A stretch of 64,000 nucleotides of DNA from Paenibacillus sp. SZ31 (GCF_012912005.1 NZ_JABBEA010000006.1:62001-126000); one strand, 5' to 3'; positions 25,014-34,123 are shown, counted from the stretch's first letter. Program-made: numbers and translations. The notes: a model not told the origin generated them from the letters alone.

Positions 25014-26429
25014 TCAACTCATTTTTTCACGGTTCAACGGAAGATAGAGATGGAAGGTGCTTCCCTTGCCTTCAACGCTCTCAAGTTCAATCGATCCTCC
25101 CAGTAATCTGGCCAGATCCCGACTGATCGAAAGACCCAGTCCGGTTCCGCCAAACTTGCGGCTAATCGATCCATCTGCCTGTTGAAATGCTTCAAATATG
25201 GAATGATGCTTGTCCTCAGAAATACCAATGCCTGTGTCCTGAACAGAGAAAACGAGCCATCGATTCTGAATACCTGCATTCTTAATCTGCTTGGTGTTTA
25301 CGGTCAGCGTAACCTTCCCCCGGTGAGTGAACTTGATGGCATTCGACATCAGATTCCGCAAAATCTGTTGAACCCGCTGAGGATCAGACCAGAGTGTCTC
25401 GGGCAGTCCCGGTTTCTTATTCATATGCAATTGAATACCTTTTTTCTCGGCAACCAGCTGAAAGTGATTCATTGCATCTTCTGTAAGTTGTGCCACACTG
25501 ATATCTTCCAGTACAATATCCAGCCGTCCCGCTTCCACTTTGGACAGATCCAGAATATCGTTAATGAGCGTGAGCAGTTCCTGTCCGGAGTGATCAATCA
25601 TGGTGGAAAAACGTACAATCTCTTCCTGATCCATCGTATCCGCGTTCTCGCTGATCATCTGGGCGAAGTTAATGACACTGTTCAGTGGTGTACGCAGCTC
25701 ATGTGACATATTCGCCAGAAATTCGGATTTGTACTGTGAGGCAATCATTAATTGCTTCGCTCGATCCTCCAGTACAATCTGGGCTTTCTGCAATTCTTCC
25801 TTTTGCACAGACAATAGACGATTCGTACTCTGGATAAGCAAAATTCGATTTTGTTCATTCTGAAAATCACGTAAAATGAAAGCAAACATCAAACTGAGCG
25901 CAATACCTGTAGGAAGCGTATACGGCATAATATGCGAGAAAAAATATGTAGCCGGGATTACCCCAAAAATAGCTATCCCTATACTATTAGATACGTTGAC
26001 GATGAGTATCACTAATATGCCTTTACTGATTAATCTAAAGTTGCTGCGTCTCATCCATATATTCAAACCCGCACATATCAGGCCAAGAAGAGACATATTA
26101 ATCACCGCTGCTACGGTAGCATCCGTGATGCCAAAAGTCAGCCTCGACAGTCCAATCCCGACACCCACGATGATCACACTATAGGGTTGTCTATACGTTA
26201 GAACGGCTACAATTAAAGGGACATAACGAAGATCAAAGACCACTTCATCGGTGAGTTGAAAGCCAAAAACCGTACTGATCCAACCTGCAAATACAAGGAC
26301 AAATACGGAACTGATCTGCTTCATTCGGGAAGAGATACGTATTACGATATATTTATAGAACACACTAGCAAGATAGGCAATCGTTATAAGCATCCCCATA
26401 TTCAATACGAACATTTTTGAAAATTGCAT
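25014..26429 (-). CDS. Sensor histidine kinase with LytS/YhcK-like 5TM sensor
   Basis: A 471-residue kinase. About six N-terminal hydrophobic segments (to about residue 190) resemble the 5TMR-LYT sensor. A coiled coil (about 195-235) follows, then HisKA with the phospho-acceptor His in SHELRTPLNSVINFAQ, and HATPase with NLMSNAIKFTHRG, DTGIGI and GGTGLGLSI. No receiver domain and no response-regulator gene lie next to it, so it is an orphan kinase. The start follows AGGAG at 26429. It is divergent from the PAP2 gene. Confidence 0.9.
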   Translation of the reverse strand: MQFSKMFVLNMGMLITIAYLASVFYKYIVIRISSRMKQISSVFVLVFAGWISTVFGFQLTDEVVFDLRYVPLIVAVLTYRQPYSVIIVGVGIGLSRLTFGITDATVAAVINMSLLGLICAGLNIWMRRSNFRLISKGILVILIVNVSNSIGIAIFGVIPATYFFSHIMPYTLPTGIALSLMFAFILRDFQNEQNRILLIQSTNRLLSVQKEELQKAQIVLEDRAKQLMIASQYKSEFLANMSHELRTPLNSVINFAQMISENADTMDQEEIVRFSTMIDHSGQELLTLINDILDLSKVEAGRLDIVLEDISVAQLTEDAMNHFQLVAEKKGIQLHMNKKPGLPETLWSDPQRVQQILRNLMSNAIKFTHRGKVTLTVNTKQIKNAGIQNRWLVFSVQDTGIGISEDKHHSIFEAFQQADGSISRKFGGTGLGLSISRDLARLLGGSIELESVEGKGSTFHLYLPLNREKMS

Positions 26430-26670
26430 TCACTCACTCCTGTTGTCCCGACTTTACTGACCAAATTACCTTCGTCCGTATGTGTTTCTATCATATCATG
26501 CCCATTGAAACTTCGGCATTCCTTCTTCGGCAAAAAAATACACAAAAATACACAAATCAGGATTCAATTTGTGCGCTGGACGTAGTAGAATATATTGTTG
26601 TTTAAATTTGAATTAGTTATTTGCTGGGGTCATGTTCGTCTGGAGCATGAATGAAAGGAGAAAAGGTGTT

Positions 26671-27324
26671 GTGCAATTGTTAAAAAGCAAATCCTATTGG
26701 CTGTCACTAAGTTTAATGCTGTCTTTGGCCGTCATGGGGCTGTTCTATGATATTCTTAATAGTCCGGAACGTGGGTTCGTAGTGCTTGATTCCTCGCTTG
26801 ACCGAATCATTCCCTATGTACCTGCCATGTCCATTCCATATTTGGGCTGGTACCCATTTGTATTCGGTGTGCTCGCTTACCTGTGTGCCAAGGATCGCCT
26901 GACGTATTACCGCGTCTTGTTATCCATGAATATCTGCGTCTGGATCTGTTATCTGATCTACTTCAACTTTCAGACCATGGTACCGCGCCCGGAACTAACG
27001 GGTACAGGCCTTGGAGCATCTGTTCTCGGATGGCTCTATAGCCAGGATCGCCCTTTTAATTGTTTTCCAAGTATTCATTCTCTTCACTCTTATCTCGTTA
27101 TGCGTGCCGTTCTCTCGGTTCCAAGCATCCGTAAACCCATCAAGATTTTGGTGGTCGCCGGGGCAGCAACCATTATAGTATCCACGCTAATGATCAAACA
27201 ACATGTGATCTACGATGCTCTGGGCGCAGTCATACTCGGCGAATGCGTTCTCACCATCATAACAGGCCTCGCTCTATACCGTAGACGCAGAAAAGAATCG
27301 AAGTGGACAGAGGGGATCAGCTGA
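26671..27324 (+). CDS. PAP2-superfamily membrane phosphatase-like protein
   Basis: About 217 residues with six membrane segments. The PAP2 active-site blocks are visible: NCFPSIHSLHSYL (the PSxH block) and KQHVIYDALGAVI (the last block with its His and Asp). The first block is weaker (MVPRPELTG). It is closer to the aureobasidin-resistance/inositolphosphotransferase type than to BcrC. It probably acts on a lipid phosphate at the membrane; the substrate is unknown. The GTG at 26671, about ten bases after AAGGAG, is the better start; the frame also opens at 26632. Confidence 0.78.
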   Translation: MQLLKSKSYWLSLSLMLSLAVMGLFYDILNSPERGFVVLDSSLDRIIPYVPAMSIPYLGWYPFVFGVLAYLCAKDRLTYYRVLLSMNICVWICYLIYFNFQTMVPRPELTGTGLGASVLGWLYSQDRPFNCFPSIHSLHSYLVMRAVLSVPSIRKPIKILVVAGAATIIVSTLMIKQHVIYDALGAVILGECVLTIITGLALYRRRRKESKWTEGIS

Positions 27325-27328
27325 TCCC

Positions 27329-28840
27329 TCACTTCGACGGTTTCTGCATATGCTGTTGTCGTCTCCATTCATCAATAAACAAACCTGCAAAATAGGGGTC
27401 CCATTGGGTCCCTTTTCCTTCTTCCAAAATCGTTAACGCTTTCTCGTGACTCATCCCATTCCGGTATGGTCGATCAGACGTCATGGCATCAAAAGCATCC
27501 GCTACCGCAATGATGCGGCCAAATAGTGGAATTTCATCACCTGCCATTCCATCCGGATACCCTTTGCCATCATATCTTTCATGGTGAGATCGTACACCAG
27601 GCAAAAAGTCAGCCATGGCATCAATGGGTTCTATCTGGAGCAGAATGCTCTCTCCCTGCACGGGATGTGTCCGAATAATTGCGAATTCTTCATCGCTTAG
27701 TTTTCCATCCTTCAGCAGCACCTCATCAGGTATGCCGATTTTCCCGATATCGTGGAGTAAGGCTGATTTGTACAATAAATCCGCCTGTTCCTCATCCATT
27801 CCGCTCAGCTTGCCGATCATCAGCGAATACTCTGCCACACGCATGGAATGCCCTGCCGTATATTTATCTCGGGCGTCCAATGCAGCCGCCAGTGTAGAAA
27901 AATAACTTTGCAGTAGCTGCCGATTACGTTCCTGTCTCATCTCAAGCCGATTAATCATCATATTGAAGCCGGAGATCAACGCCGAAAACTCATCCGCATA
28001 CAGATCCGGAGCTCTTCTGCCAAGGTCACCCTCCTGAATACGGTTCATCTCGTGCGTCAGTTCAGCAACCGGATCACGAACATCCCGGATCAAGAGCCAA
28101 CTGCCAACCAGTGCAAATCCGGCACCCAGAATGACGATAAGCACTCCCCACAGGATATACTCTTTTGCAAACTCACTATCCATATATTGAAGCCGGATAT
28201 ATGTAGCCAGGAAAAACAAAAACAAAGGAAATAAGCCGATCAGTGCTGTACTTAGCTGAAATTTACGTTGAATGGATACCAGGACACGCCCTCCGAGTGA
28301 AGGCTCCATCCCATACTGGACTTTGCCTCGATGACGAATCTCCAGCAGCAAGGGTCTAACTGCCCGTACCGTCAGGTAATACTCAATTAGCGCATGCATG
28401 ACGGCAATCAGAATTGCACACGCAGCTGCCACCACAACATACCCGTAAGGGAACTCAAGCCAGCCCGTGGATATCATCCATATTGTTAATCCCGCTGCTG
28501 GAAGTGAAAAACCAAGCATGTGCGGACCCATAATACGATATATAGTCTGTCCGGGGAATCGATGAACACTCTCATACATGCGATTCAGTTCATCTTTCTC
28601 ATGATGCTCGGAAGTGAAAAATTGCCTTATGGGTCCAAGCTGCGCCCACAGCGTAATTAATTCTGCAACAAGCATGAACAAGAGTGATATCAACACAATG
28701 AAGATGAGTCGAACAAATTGAATATTGGGTATTTGCAAGGTAGATACCATAACCATTGTACCGACAACAAAAACAGCTGCCAGTGAACCGATCAGATAAT
28801 TGCGTAGCAGACGAAAAATAAATGAACGGTATACTTCCAA
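27329..28840 (-). CDS. HAMP/HD-GYP protein, probable cyclic-di-GMP phosphodiesterase
   Basis: A 503-residue membrane protein. About six hydrophobic segments lie within the first 255 residues, then a HAMP region, then an HD-GYP domain with HSMRVAEYS, LLHDIGKIGIPDEVL, RTHPVQGESIL, HHERYDGKGYPDG and DAFDAMTSDRPYR. The HD pair and the GYP motif are intact, so hydrolysis of c-di-GMP or a related dinucleotide is likely. The start is TTG at 28840 with GAGGGG five bases upstream. A sequence ACCGATAA near 28920 resembles a SigD -10 box, but the matching -35 is poor. Confidence 0.9.
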   Translation of the reverse strand: MEVYRSFIFRLLRNYLIGSLAAVFVVGTMVMVSTLQIPNIQFVRLIFIVLISLLFMLVAELITLWAQLGPIRQFFTSEHHEKDELNRMYESVHRFPGQTIYRIMGPHMLGFSLPAAGLTIWMISTGWLEFPYGYVVVAAACAILIAVMHALIEYYLTVRAVRPLLLEIRHRGKVQYGMEPSLGGRVLVSIQRKFQLSTALIGLFPLFLFFLATYIRLQYMDSEFAKEYILWGVLIVILGAGFALVGSWLLIRDVRDPVAELTHEMNRIQEGDLGRRAPDLYADEFSALISGFNMMINRLEMRQERNRQLLQSYFSTLAAALDARDKYTAGHSMRVAEYSLMIGKLSGMDEEQADLLYKSALLHDIGKIGIPDEVLLKDGKLSDEEFAIIRTHPVQGESILLQIEPIDAMADFLPGVRSHHERYDGKGYPDGMAGDEIPLFGRIIAVADAFDAMTSDRPYRNGMSHEKALTILEEGKGTQWDPYFAGLFIDEWRRQQHMQKPSK

Positions 28841-29044
28841 CTGAACCCCTCGCTCTCTATGTGCAACCAGTTCTCCCTTGATGTCACGGGGAGATTAAGG
28901 GTATAGCCTCCTATTTGTTTATCGGTTATTCAAACCAAAAAAATTAATAAAATCTGCTGATTGGAAACCAGGACTTCACATGTCGAATCGTTTCAAAACA
29001 TTTGACCCTTTCCGCGGTAACTTGGTGGCACTTCGGACAACAAG

Positions 29045-29075
29045 AAAAGGCCGCTCCACGAAGGAGCAGCCTTTT
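29045..29075 (-). terminator. Terminator of the sigma/anti-sigma operon
   Basis: On the minus strand AAAAGGCTGCTCC pairs with GGAGCGGCCTTTT (one G-T pair) around five bases, directly after the anti-sigma stop at 29092. Confidence 0.85.
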
Positions 29076-29091
29076 GTGATATATCCTATAT

Positions 29092-30072
29092 TTATCCTTT
29101 GATCTTGGCAGCCAAAATCATCGTACCGCGCGGCTCATCTCCCATGGCATCCGGTTCAAGCGTGATCGCAACCGTATCATAGTCGTTCGCCGAATCCAAT
29201 GTATAGTAAACCGCTCCCGTACCGTCACGACTAAGGAAAGTACCCGCATTTTGAGGGGTATCTCCCTTGATCAACCAGACCTGAAATGCCTCGTTGCCTT
29301 CCAGGTTCGGCAAGTTCTCAGCCTGCACAACCAAGTGAGTGCCCTTGCTGTCAATAACGATGGTTGCGAGACCCTGAGCTACAATATCCTGCGTTGCAGG
29401 ATTAAGCTTCACTGCCTCGCCAGTCTGCATGCCCTGTGCAGGCTCCAGAGCTGAGGCCAGTTGCTCTTGCAGCTGCGCATTCTGCGCCTGTGCCTGCACC
29501 AGTTGCTCTTGCGTAGCCGACGAGCCCGCCGCTTGCTGCGTCAGCGAGTCGATCTGGCTCTGCAGCTGCGCCGTGTACACGCCCAGCACCAGCGCCGCTG
29601 CCGCAAGGCCGGCGCTAGCCACGCGCCAGGCGCGGCTGCTGCGCGCACGCGCGCGCCCTTGTGGCTGCCCAGGCTGTGCCTGGGCAGCCTCTTCCACCCG
29701 GGCCGCAGGCACCGCCGTTACCGGCGGCAGGCCTGGCCCGGGCTGCGCCGCACGTTCGTGCTGCGGCGCAAGGTCCTCCTGAAGCACCACAGGTGCTTCA
29801 GGCTGTGCAGGAGCCGCCGGCTTCGCCTCGGCGCTCTCCTGCACATGTCCGAGCACGTTGCCCAGCACACGTGCTCGCATGCCTGGCGGCGGCGCTACAG
29901 GTTCCGCCGCAAGTGGCAGGAAGCCAGTCACTTCCTGCAATTCCCTCACCTCCTGGCGACAAGGTTCACAATTCGCCATATGCGCTTCAAACGCCGCCAC
30001 TTCCTCTGCTTCCAGTCCGCCCAGCACATACATCGGTGCCAGATCAGACCACTCCTCATGTCGTTCTATCAT
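29092..30072 (-). CDS. Anti-sigma factor (zinc-finger plus RskA-like C-terminal domain)
   Basis: A 326-residue membrane protein. The N-terminal anti-sigma zinc finger has AFEAHMANCEPCRQEV (HxxxCxxC), which holds the ECF sigma factor. A long Ala/Pro/Gln-rich linker (about 70-145) is followed by one membrane helix (about 150-170) and an extracellular RskA-type domain ending TIVIDSKGTHLVVQ and FQVWLIKGDTPQNAG. The linker region is much richer in G+C than the rest, which gives long false frames on the other strand. It overlaps the sigma gene by ATGA, so both are made together. Confidence 0.9.
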   Translation of the reverse strand: MIERHEEWSDLAPMYVLGGLEAEEVAAFEAHMANCEPCRQEVRELQEVTGFLPLAAEPVAPPPGMRARVLGNVLGHVQESAEAKPAAPAQPEAPVVLQEDLAPQHERAAQPGPGLPPVTAVPAARVEEAAQAQPGQPQGRARARSSRAWRVASAGLAAAALVLGVYTAQLQSQIDSLTQQAAGSSATQEQLVQAQAQNAQLQEQLASALEPAQGMQTGEAVKLNPATQDIVAQGLATIVIDSKGTHLVVQAENLPNLEGNEAFQVWLIKGDTPQNAGTFLSRDGTGAVYYTLDSANDYDTVAITLEPDAMGDEPRGTMILAAKIKG

Positions 30073-30665
30073 GGATGTATGCCCTCCCTTCCCGCGTCCG
30101 GATGCAATTCAGCATCGGCCAGCAACTTTTGGAGCTGCCGCATGGCAAGCCTGACACGACTCTTTACTGTACCCAGCGGAATCCCGAATCGACTGGATAC
30201 TTCCTGCTGAGTTAATCCCGCATAATAAATCGATTCGATAACTTGTTGTTGATCACCGTTCAACTGGGACAACGCCTCTTTAATCCGGGTGCCTTCCCAT
30301 TTACGTTGTACTTCTTCTTCCGTATTCGTATCTTCATCGGCATAGGCCGCCAGTGTCTCGTGTTCAACTGAAGTAGCCGCTGCCCCTTTTGATTTCCGCC
30401 TCAGCATGTCCACTGCAATGTTACGCGTAATCGCAAACATCCATGTGGTCAGCTTCCCCTGTGAGGCATCATATCGTTCAGCATTATTCCAGACCCGCAG
30501 GAAAAGTTCCTGAACGGTCTCCTCTGCTGTCATGGGATCACCAACGATCCGGTAGGCAAAAGAGTATACCGCTCGCTCATAACGGTCATATAAAAGCTCC
30601 AGTGCGGAAGCATCGCGTTCCGCAATCTGCCGCATTAACCTGCTGTCCTCCATCGATTCAGTCAT
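30069..30665 (-). CDS. ECF sigma factor (SigK-like)
   Basis: A 198-residue ECF sigma factor. Region 2 includes LELLYDRYERAVYSFAYRI and QELFLRVWNNAERYDASQG, then TWMFAITRNIAVDMLRRK. Region 4 includes LTQQEVSSRFGIPLGTVKSRVRL. It is co-transcribed with its membrane anti-sigma factor. Upstream, a TATAAT lies about 30 bases before the ATG with a weak -35, and no self-recognised promoter could be identified. The inducing signal is unknown, but an RskA-type partner suggests envelope or redox stress. Confidence 0.92.
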   Translation of the reverse strand: MTESMEDSRLMRQIAERDASALELLYDRYERAVYSFAYRIVGDPMTAEETVQELFLRVWNNAERYDASQGKLTTWMFAITRNIAVDMLRRKSKGAAATSVEHETLAAYADEDTNTEEEVQRKWEGTRIKEALSQLNGDQQQVIESIYYAGLTQQEVSSRFGIPLGTVKSRVRLAMRQLQKLLADAELHPDAGREGIHP

Positions 30666-30843
30666 GCGAGGGCCCCTTTCTGTTTCTTCCCTCTTATTAT
30701 AACCTACGCAGAAACTTTTGAAGAGGATTACCTCTGTGGAGAAATATTTTGAAAAATTTTCTGTATCTTTTCAAACTAACCTTTCAACTTCTAACTAAAA
30801 AACAGTCCGAAAACATGTTGCTCTGTTCGCACTTTCCTTTTTA

Positions 30844-30872
30844 TTGCAAAAAATTACAAGCTGTGGTATAGT
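30844..30872 (+). promoter_or_regulatory. Strong SigA promoter with no gene behind it
   Basis: TTGCAA (30844-30849), a 17-base spacer and TATAGT (30867-30872). The transcript would start near 30879 and meets no credible coding region for 600 bases on the plus strand. Confidence 0.65.
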
Positions 30873-30878
30873 ATAAGA

Positions 30879-31100
30879 GTTGTATCAAACAACCTCATAT
30901 GATTTCTGTCTTCTTTAAACCCCGGAATATTTTCTTCATGCTGCGACCGCAGCGAATAAGTACAATCAACCTATGAAGATTGAAGAACCTGCATAACAAT
31001 AACCCGGTAGTACAGAGTTGCACAAGATGTTCCCATTCACACTGGCGCGGTCATCGGAGCCGCAAGGACAAAAGAGAGGTAGGGCTTTTGTTGTTTTGGA
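30879..31100 (+). ncRNA. Candidate structured small RNA (possibly 6S-like)
   Basis: A transcript from the promoter at 30844 would be about 220 bases. Its two ends can pair (AAACAAC at 30887-30893 with GTTGTTT at 31091-31097, plus ATC/GAT). An internal long-range pairing (GACCGC near 30946 with GCGGTC near 31047) would leave unpaired central stretches. It can end at a hairpin ACAAAAG/CTTTTGT followed by TGTTTTGG. A closed rod of this length with an open middle recalls 6S RNA, but I cannot confirm the family. The rest of the 809-base gap 30666-31474 holds two terminators and nothing else I recognise. Confidence 0.45.
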
Positions 31101-31138
31101 TATCACTTATTCTTGAGAAGATTGAAAACATACACAAG

Positions 31139-31166
31139 CACCCGGAATTGGGTTCCGGGTGTTTAT
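31139..31166 (+). terminator. Second terminator behind the candidate small RNA
   Basis: CACCCGGAA pairs perfectly with TTCCGGGTG around five bases, then TTTATCC. It would stop any read-through from the promoter at 30844. Confidence 0.75.
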
Positions 31167-31321
31167 CCATGTCTACATAACCATTTCAGCATCATCTACA
31201 GACGATTCGTTGAATTTTCGAAACGACAGAAATTCATGGAATAGAGTCTGTGGAGTTCGTTAATTCGAGCAGACCTCCCCTTTTCCCATTCTAATCCCCA
31301 CGCTCCTTCACTTAATTCTTA

Positions 31322-31360
31322 TAAAAAAAGGGACACCGCAGGATAATCCTCCGCTGTCCC
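31322..31360 (-). terminator. Terminator of the YjcZ-type gene group
   Basis: On the minus strand GGGACAGCGGAGGA pairs (with one G-T) to TCCTGCGGTGTCCC around three bases, then a run of seven T. Confidence 0.9.
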
Positions 31361-31474
31361 ACTCTGAATCATAGGTACGTTATGGCCTCAACATGGAACT
31401 CAAACTCGGAGTTTATTTAGAGCCCCTATTGTAACGCTCCACATTCAGCAAAACCGTCTTGCACTCACAACTAC

Positions 31475-31774
31475 TTAGATGAACATGGTTTTGGAGATAA
31501 TGACCAGCAGGATGAACAGTACAAGGATCGTACCCATGGAACCCCAGCTTGAGCCACCATGACCATAGGATACTCCACAGCCCTGTTGATAACCATGCAT
31601 CATTGGAGCCTGGTTAGGCTGGTGTCCGTAACCATAGCCCATTGGCATTGTGCCGCAACCATACCCGTGCATAGTGTGACCTGTGTATTGATATCCATAC
31701 ATGTGTTCATTTCCTCCCATATGTCCGTATACATGCCCCTGTCCGTTCGGTGAGTTTGGTTTTACTTCGCTCAT
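31475..31774 (-). CDS. YjcZ-type sporulation membrane protein with a His/Tyr/Gly-rich extension
   Basis: A 99-residue protein. The last 25 residues (SWGSMGTILVLFILLVIISK) are the short membrane helix of YjcZ-family sporulation proteins. The preceding 70 residues are unusual: rich in His, Met, Tyr and Gly in motifs such as HMYGYQYTGHTMHGYG, with two Cys. This may bind metal or form a coat-like layer. It is the last of three tandem relatives and is followed by a strong terminator. Confidence 0.75.
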   Translation of the reverse strand: MSEVKPNSPNGQGHVYGHMGGNEHMYGYQYTGHTMHGYGCGTMPMGYGYGHQPNQAPMMHGYQQGCGVSYGHGGSSWGSMGTILVLFILLVIISKTMFI

Positions 31775-31946
31775 TGTTCATTCCTCCTTAACATTTGCCT
31801 ACACCCCTAACCTATGTATTTAGCCTACCTCTGGACCGGGCTATTGCCCTCATTTTGACAAAATGGGCGTTTAACCGATGGGTATTCTTCCCATGCTTGT
31901 CCGCTACAAAAAAAACCCCACCGGTTGCCCGGCAGAGCTCGCCATA

Positions 31947-32054
31947 TTATACCCAGAAAGATTTAGTGATGATTACGAGAAGAATGAACAGAACCAGGAT
32001 TGCTCCAGTCGATGTCCAGCCGCCGTATCCTGCGCCTTCAACTACTTTGCTCAT
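31947..32054 (-). CDS. YjcZ-family small sporulation protein (35 residues)
   Basis: A very short gene found by reading the minus strand: start ATG at 32054 behind GGAGGG, stop TAA at 31949-31947. The product begins MSKVVEGAGYGGWTSTG and continues as a single helix AILVLFILLVIITK, the hallmark of YjcZ/YjcM-type spore proteins. It is almost identical in its helix to the neighbours at 32098 and 31475. Confidence 0.85.
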   Translation of the reverse strand: MSKVVEGAGYGGWTSTGAILVLFILLVIITKSFWV

Positions 32055-32097
32055 GCAGAACCCTCCTTTACCAATATATTAGGGTCCAAATGGTTTA

Positions 32098-32202
32098 TTA
32101 GATCAAGAATGCTTTAGAGATGATGACCAACAAGATAAAGAGAACCAAGATCGCGCCAGTCGATGTCCATGCGCCGCCGTATCCACCTACTACTCCACTC
32201 AT
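32098..32202 (-). CDS. YjcZ-family small sporulation protein (34 residues)
   Basis: Start ATG at 32202 behind GGAGGGG, stop TAA at 32100-32098. The product is MSGVVGGYGGAWTSTG followed by AILVLFILLVIISKAFLI. It is a tandem duplicate of the next gene: a Gly/Tyr-rich head and one membrane helix. It is probably expressed in the mother cell or forespore during sporulation. Confidence 0.85.
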   Translation of the reverse strand: MSGVVGGYGGAWTSTGAILVLFILLVIISKAFLI

Positions 32203-32426
32203 GTAAACCCCTCCTTCGATTTGAGGTACAGTTCACTATATGCACCAATCACACATGGGACCGGGCTCAGGTCGAAAATGGGCAGTTCTTTTCCACAGAT
32301 CATTCTCTAATTGCACATACATACAAGGTTAGTTCTTTAGTCTGACTGTGATATTCAAATGGGGCTAACGCATAAATAAATCTCACAGTTACATTCGTAA
32401 AATTAATGTATTATCATTCAATAAAG

Positions 32427-32441
32427 ATACCAAAACGGTAT
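32427..32441. promoter_or_regulatory. Operator-like inverted repeat, site 1
   Basis: ATACC-N5-GGTAT, a perfect 5-bp dyad. A related dyad (site 2) lies 49 bp downstream, and both precede an XRE-type regulator gene. The rest of the AT-rich gap 32203-32552 shows no gene. Confidence 0.5.
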
Positions 32442-32473
32442 ATTATTAGATTAAAACTTGTTAAATACAGACA

Positions 32474-32492
32474 AATTACCTTTTTGGTAATT
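32474..32492. promoter_or_regulatory. Operator-like inverted repeat, site 2
   Basis: AATTACC-N5-GGTAATT, a 7-bp perfect dyad sharing the TACC-N5-GGTA core with site 1. It is about 60 bases before the XRE gene, a fitting place for autoregulation. Confidence 0.55.
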
Positions 32493-32552
32493 ATGAATAC
32501 TGAAATCTTTATTAATGTTATTATTTTACTAATAAAGTAGAAAGGAGTGTCT

Positions 32553-32983
32553 ATGCCCACTCTTGGTGAACGTATTAAACACTTACGGGAAATAAAGGGG
32601 TTATCACAGAAAGAATGTTCATTACAAACCAATCTTACAGTAGTCCAATTGTCCCGGTATGAAACCAACCACAGGAAACCCGATCCTGATGCTTTAGGTC
32701 GCCTGGTGAGTGTTTTAGGGACAACCGCTGATTACCTTATTGGACTTACCAAAAAACCTTTTCCGATGTCACCCCAGATCCGGATGAACATTTTTATTCT
32801 TACCTGCAACATCCTGTACATGGAGCCTTCTTCCGAGAATATCTTCATGCTCCGGGTCAGCTCAAGGATGAAACCAGGCAGTTCTTTAAGTTTATTAGCG
32901 AGCAATCACGGGCAACTAAGCTTGATTATCCCAAACAAAATGATGACCTTAGAAAAAATCCCAACCGATGGGAAGCACATTAG
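32553..32983 (+). pseudogene. XRE-family regulator with a frameshift in a run of six A
   Basis: The N-terminal 70 residues are a clear XRE helix-turn-helix (LGERIKHLREIKGLSQKECS, then TVVQLSRYETNHRKPD). Past the A6 run near 32748 the reading frame turns to nonsense. The -1 frame continues with sensible residues (SDVTPDPDEHFYSYL, then HGAFFREYLHAPGQLKDETR, FFKFISEQ) to a TAG at 32981-32983, 15 bases before the lipoprotein gene. An A7 run would restore one protein of about 143 residues. Either the gene is broken, the run is a phase-variable or slippery site, or it is a sequencing error. The ATG at 32553 follows AAAGGAG. Confidence 0.7.
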
Positions 32984-32998
32984 GAGAAATTAGACATA

Positions 32999-34123
32999 AT
33001 GAAGAAACTTATTACGATTTTGGCACTAGCCGCATTGCTTAGCGCTTGTGGTAATTCAGAAACAAACACAACAGCCGATACTCAAACTTCAGAAGCAACC
33101 ACAGCGACTGAAACAGTCTCAGCAGATGCTAAAGCTACGAAATACACTACATATAGTGGAGAAGGATTTTCTTTTGCATATCCTGAATCCTGGAAAAGCG
33201 TAGATACAAGTCAAATGAATGTTCCAGCAATTAAGGCTGCTTTTTCGGACCAATCTTCATCAGCCACATTTGCAGATAACGTTAACTTGACGATTGAGGC
33301 TAGCCCATCAGGTTCAATTAACCCTGAAGAATACGCCAATAATGTAGTTGATTATTACACACAAAACGGTTCAAGTATCGGCATTTCCGATTATAAAAAA
33401 ACCAGCTACACGAACAAGCCTTATAAAGAATATAGCGCTGGTGTCTTGGAAGGATCCTATAAGCATTCCTCGGGTACAGATGTTGTCCTTGTTCAGTATC
33501 TGATTCCGACCAATACAGAACTCTATAGCATGACGTTAACCTACGCCAAGGATACTTATAATCAGGATGAGATCAAAGATATCCTTGATTCCCTGAGTAT
33601 TACTGCTCCTCTGGAGCAAACAGCACCAACTGCAACGACTGTTAATTCATCTGTTACGGCATCAGCTGCCGATTTCTTTAATGAGTTAACTCCGTACATT
33701 ACAGAAGACACGGCCTTTATGGAGCAGGCATCTTACGATTTCTTTGGTAAACATAACGATGTATTCCCGGCCATTACGGCAGAACTAAGCAAAAAGGTAC
33801 AAGGTCTCGTTGACTCCAATGTAACGACCCGTCATCTGAATAAAAATGTGACCAACTATTACAATACTTTCGTACAAGTTAACGGGGAAGTCATTTCCGT
33901 TGAAGAAGATAGCTCTCTCGGAGCAACTTTCTCTGTCGTTCATGTCATGGATGAGAACGGAAACGATATTATAGCGTTGTACCCTGCAACGACTGGAGAT
34001 CTGCTTGACGGCGATTACGCTACTGTGATCGGTGCGCCAATTACCAACTTCTCTTTTGAAAATGTTGGTGGTGGTTATACCAACGCAACGTTGATTGGTG
34101 CCTCATTGGTAATTGCAGATTAA
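32999..34123 (+). CDS. Lipoprotein with PsbP-like domain and OB-fold-like tail
   Basis: A 374-residue secreted lipoprotein (signal MKKLITILALAALLSAC, lipobox LSAC). A Thr/Ala-rich linker is followed by a PsbP-like domain (about 48-200, GEGFSFAYPESWKSV and ILDSLSI). The C-terminal part has TTRHLNKNVTNYYNTFVQVNGEVISVEED and ends as a tRNA-anti-like OB fold (quoted in part). It lies 15 bases after the XRE regulator frame and is probably co-transcribed. Function unknown; sensing or binding at the outer membrane face is plausible. Confidence 0.75.
   Translation: MKKLITILALAALLSACGNSETNTTADTQTSEATTATETVSADAKATKYTTYSGEGFSFAYPESWKSVDTSQMNVPAIKAAFSDQSSSATFADNVNLTIEASPSGSINPEEYANNVVDYYTQNGSSIGISDYKKTSYTNKPYKEYSAGVLEGSYKHSSGTDVVLVQYLIPTNTELYSMTLTYAKDTYNQDEIKDILDSLSITAPLEQTAPTATTVNSSVTASAADFFNELTPYITEDTAFMEQASYDFFGKHNDVFPAITAELSKKVQGLVDSNVTTRHLNKNVTNYYNTFVQVNGEVISVEEDSSLGATFSVVHVMDENGNDIIALYPATTGDLLDGDYATVIGAPITNFSFENVGGGYTNATLIGASLVIAD

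Noticed and set aside
29461..30210. Long plus-strand frames over the anti-sigma gene
   Set aside because: They are Arg/Ala/Pro-rich products of the G+C-rich linker read backwards. The minus-strand zinc finger and RskA parts are genuine.
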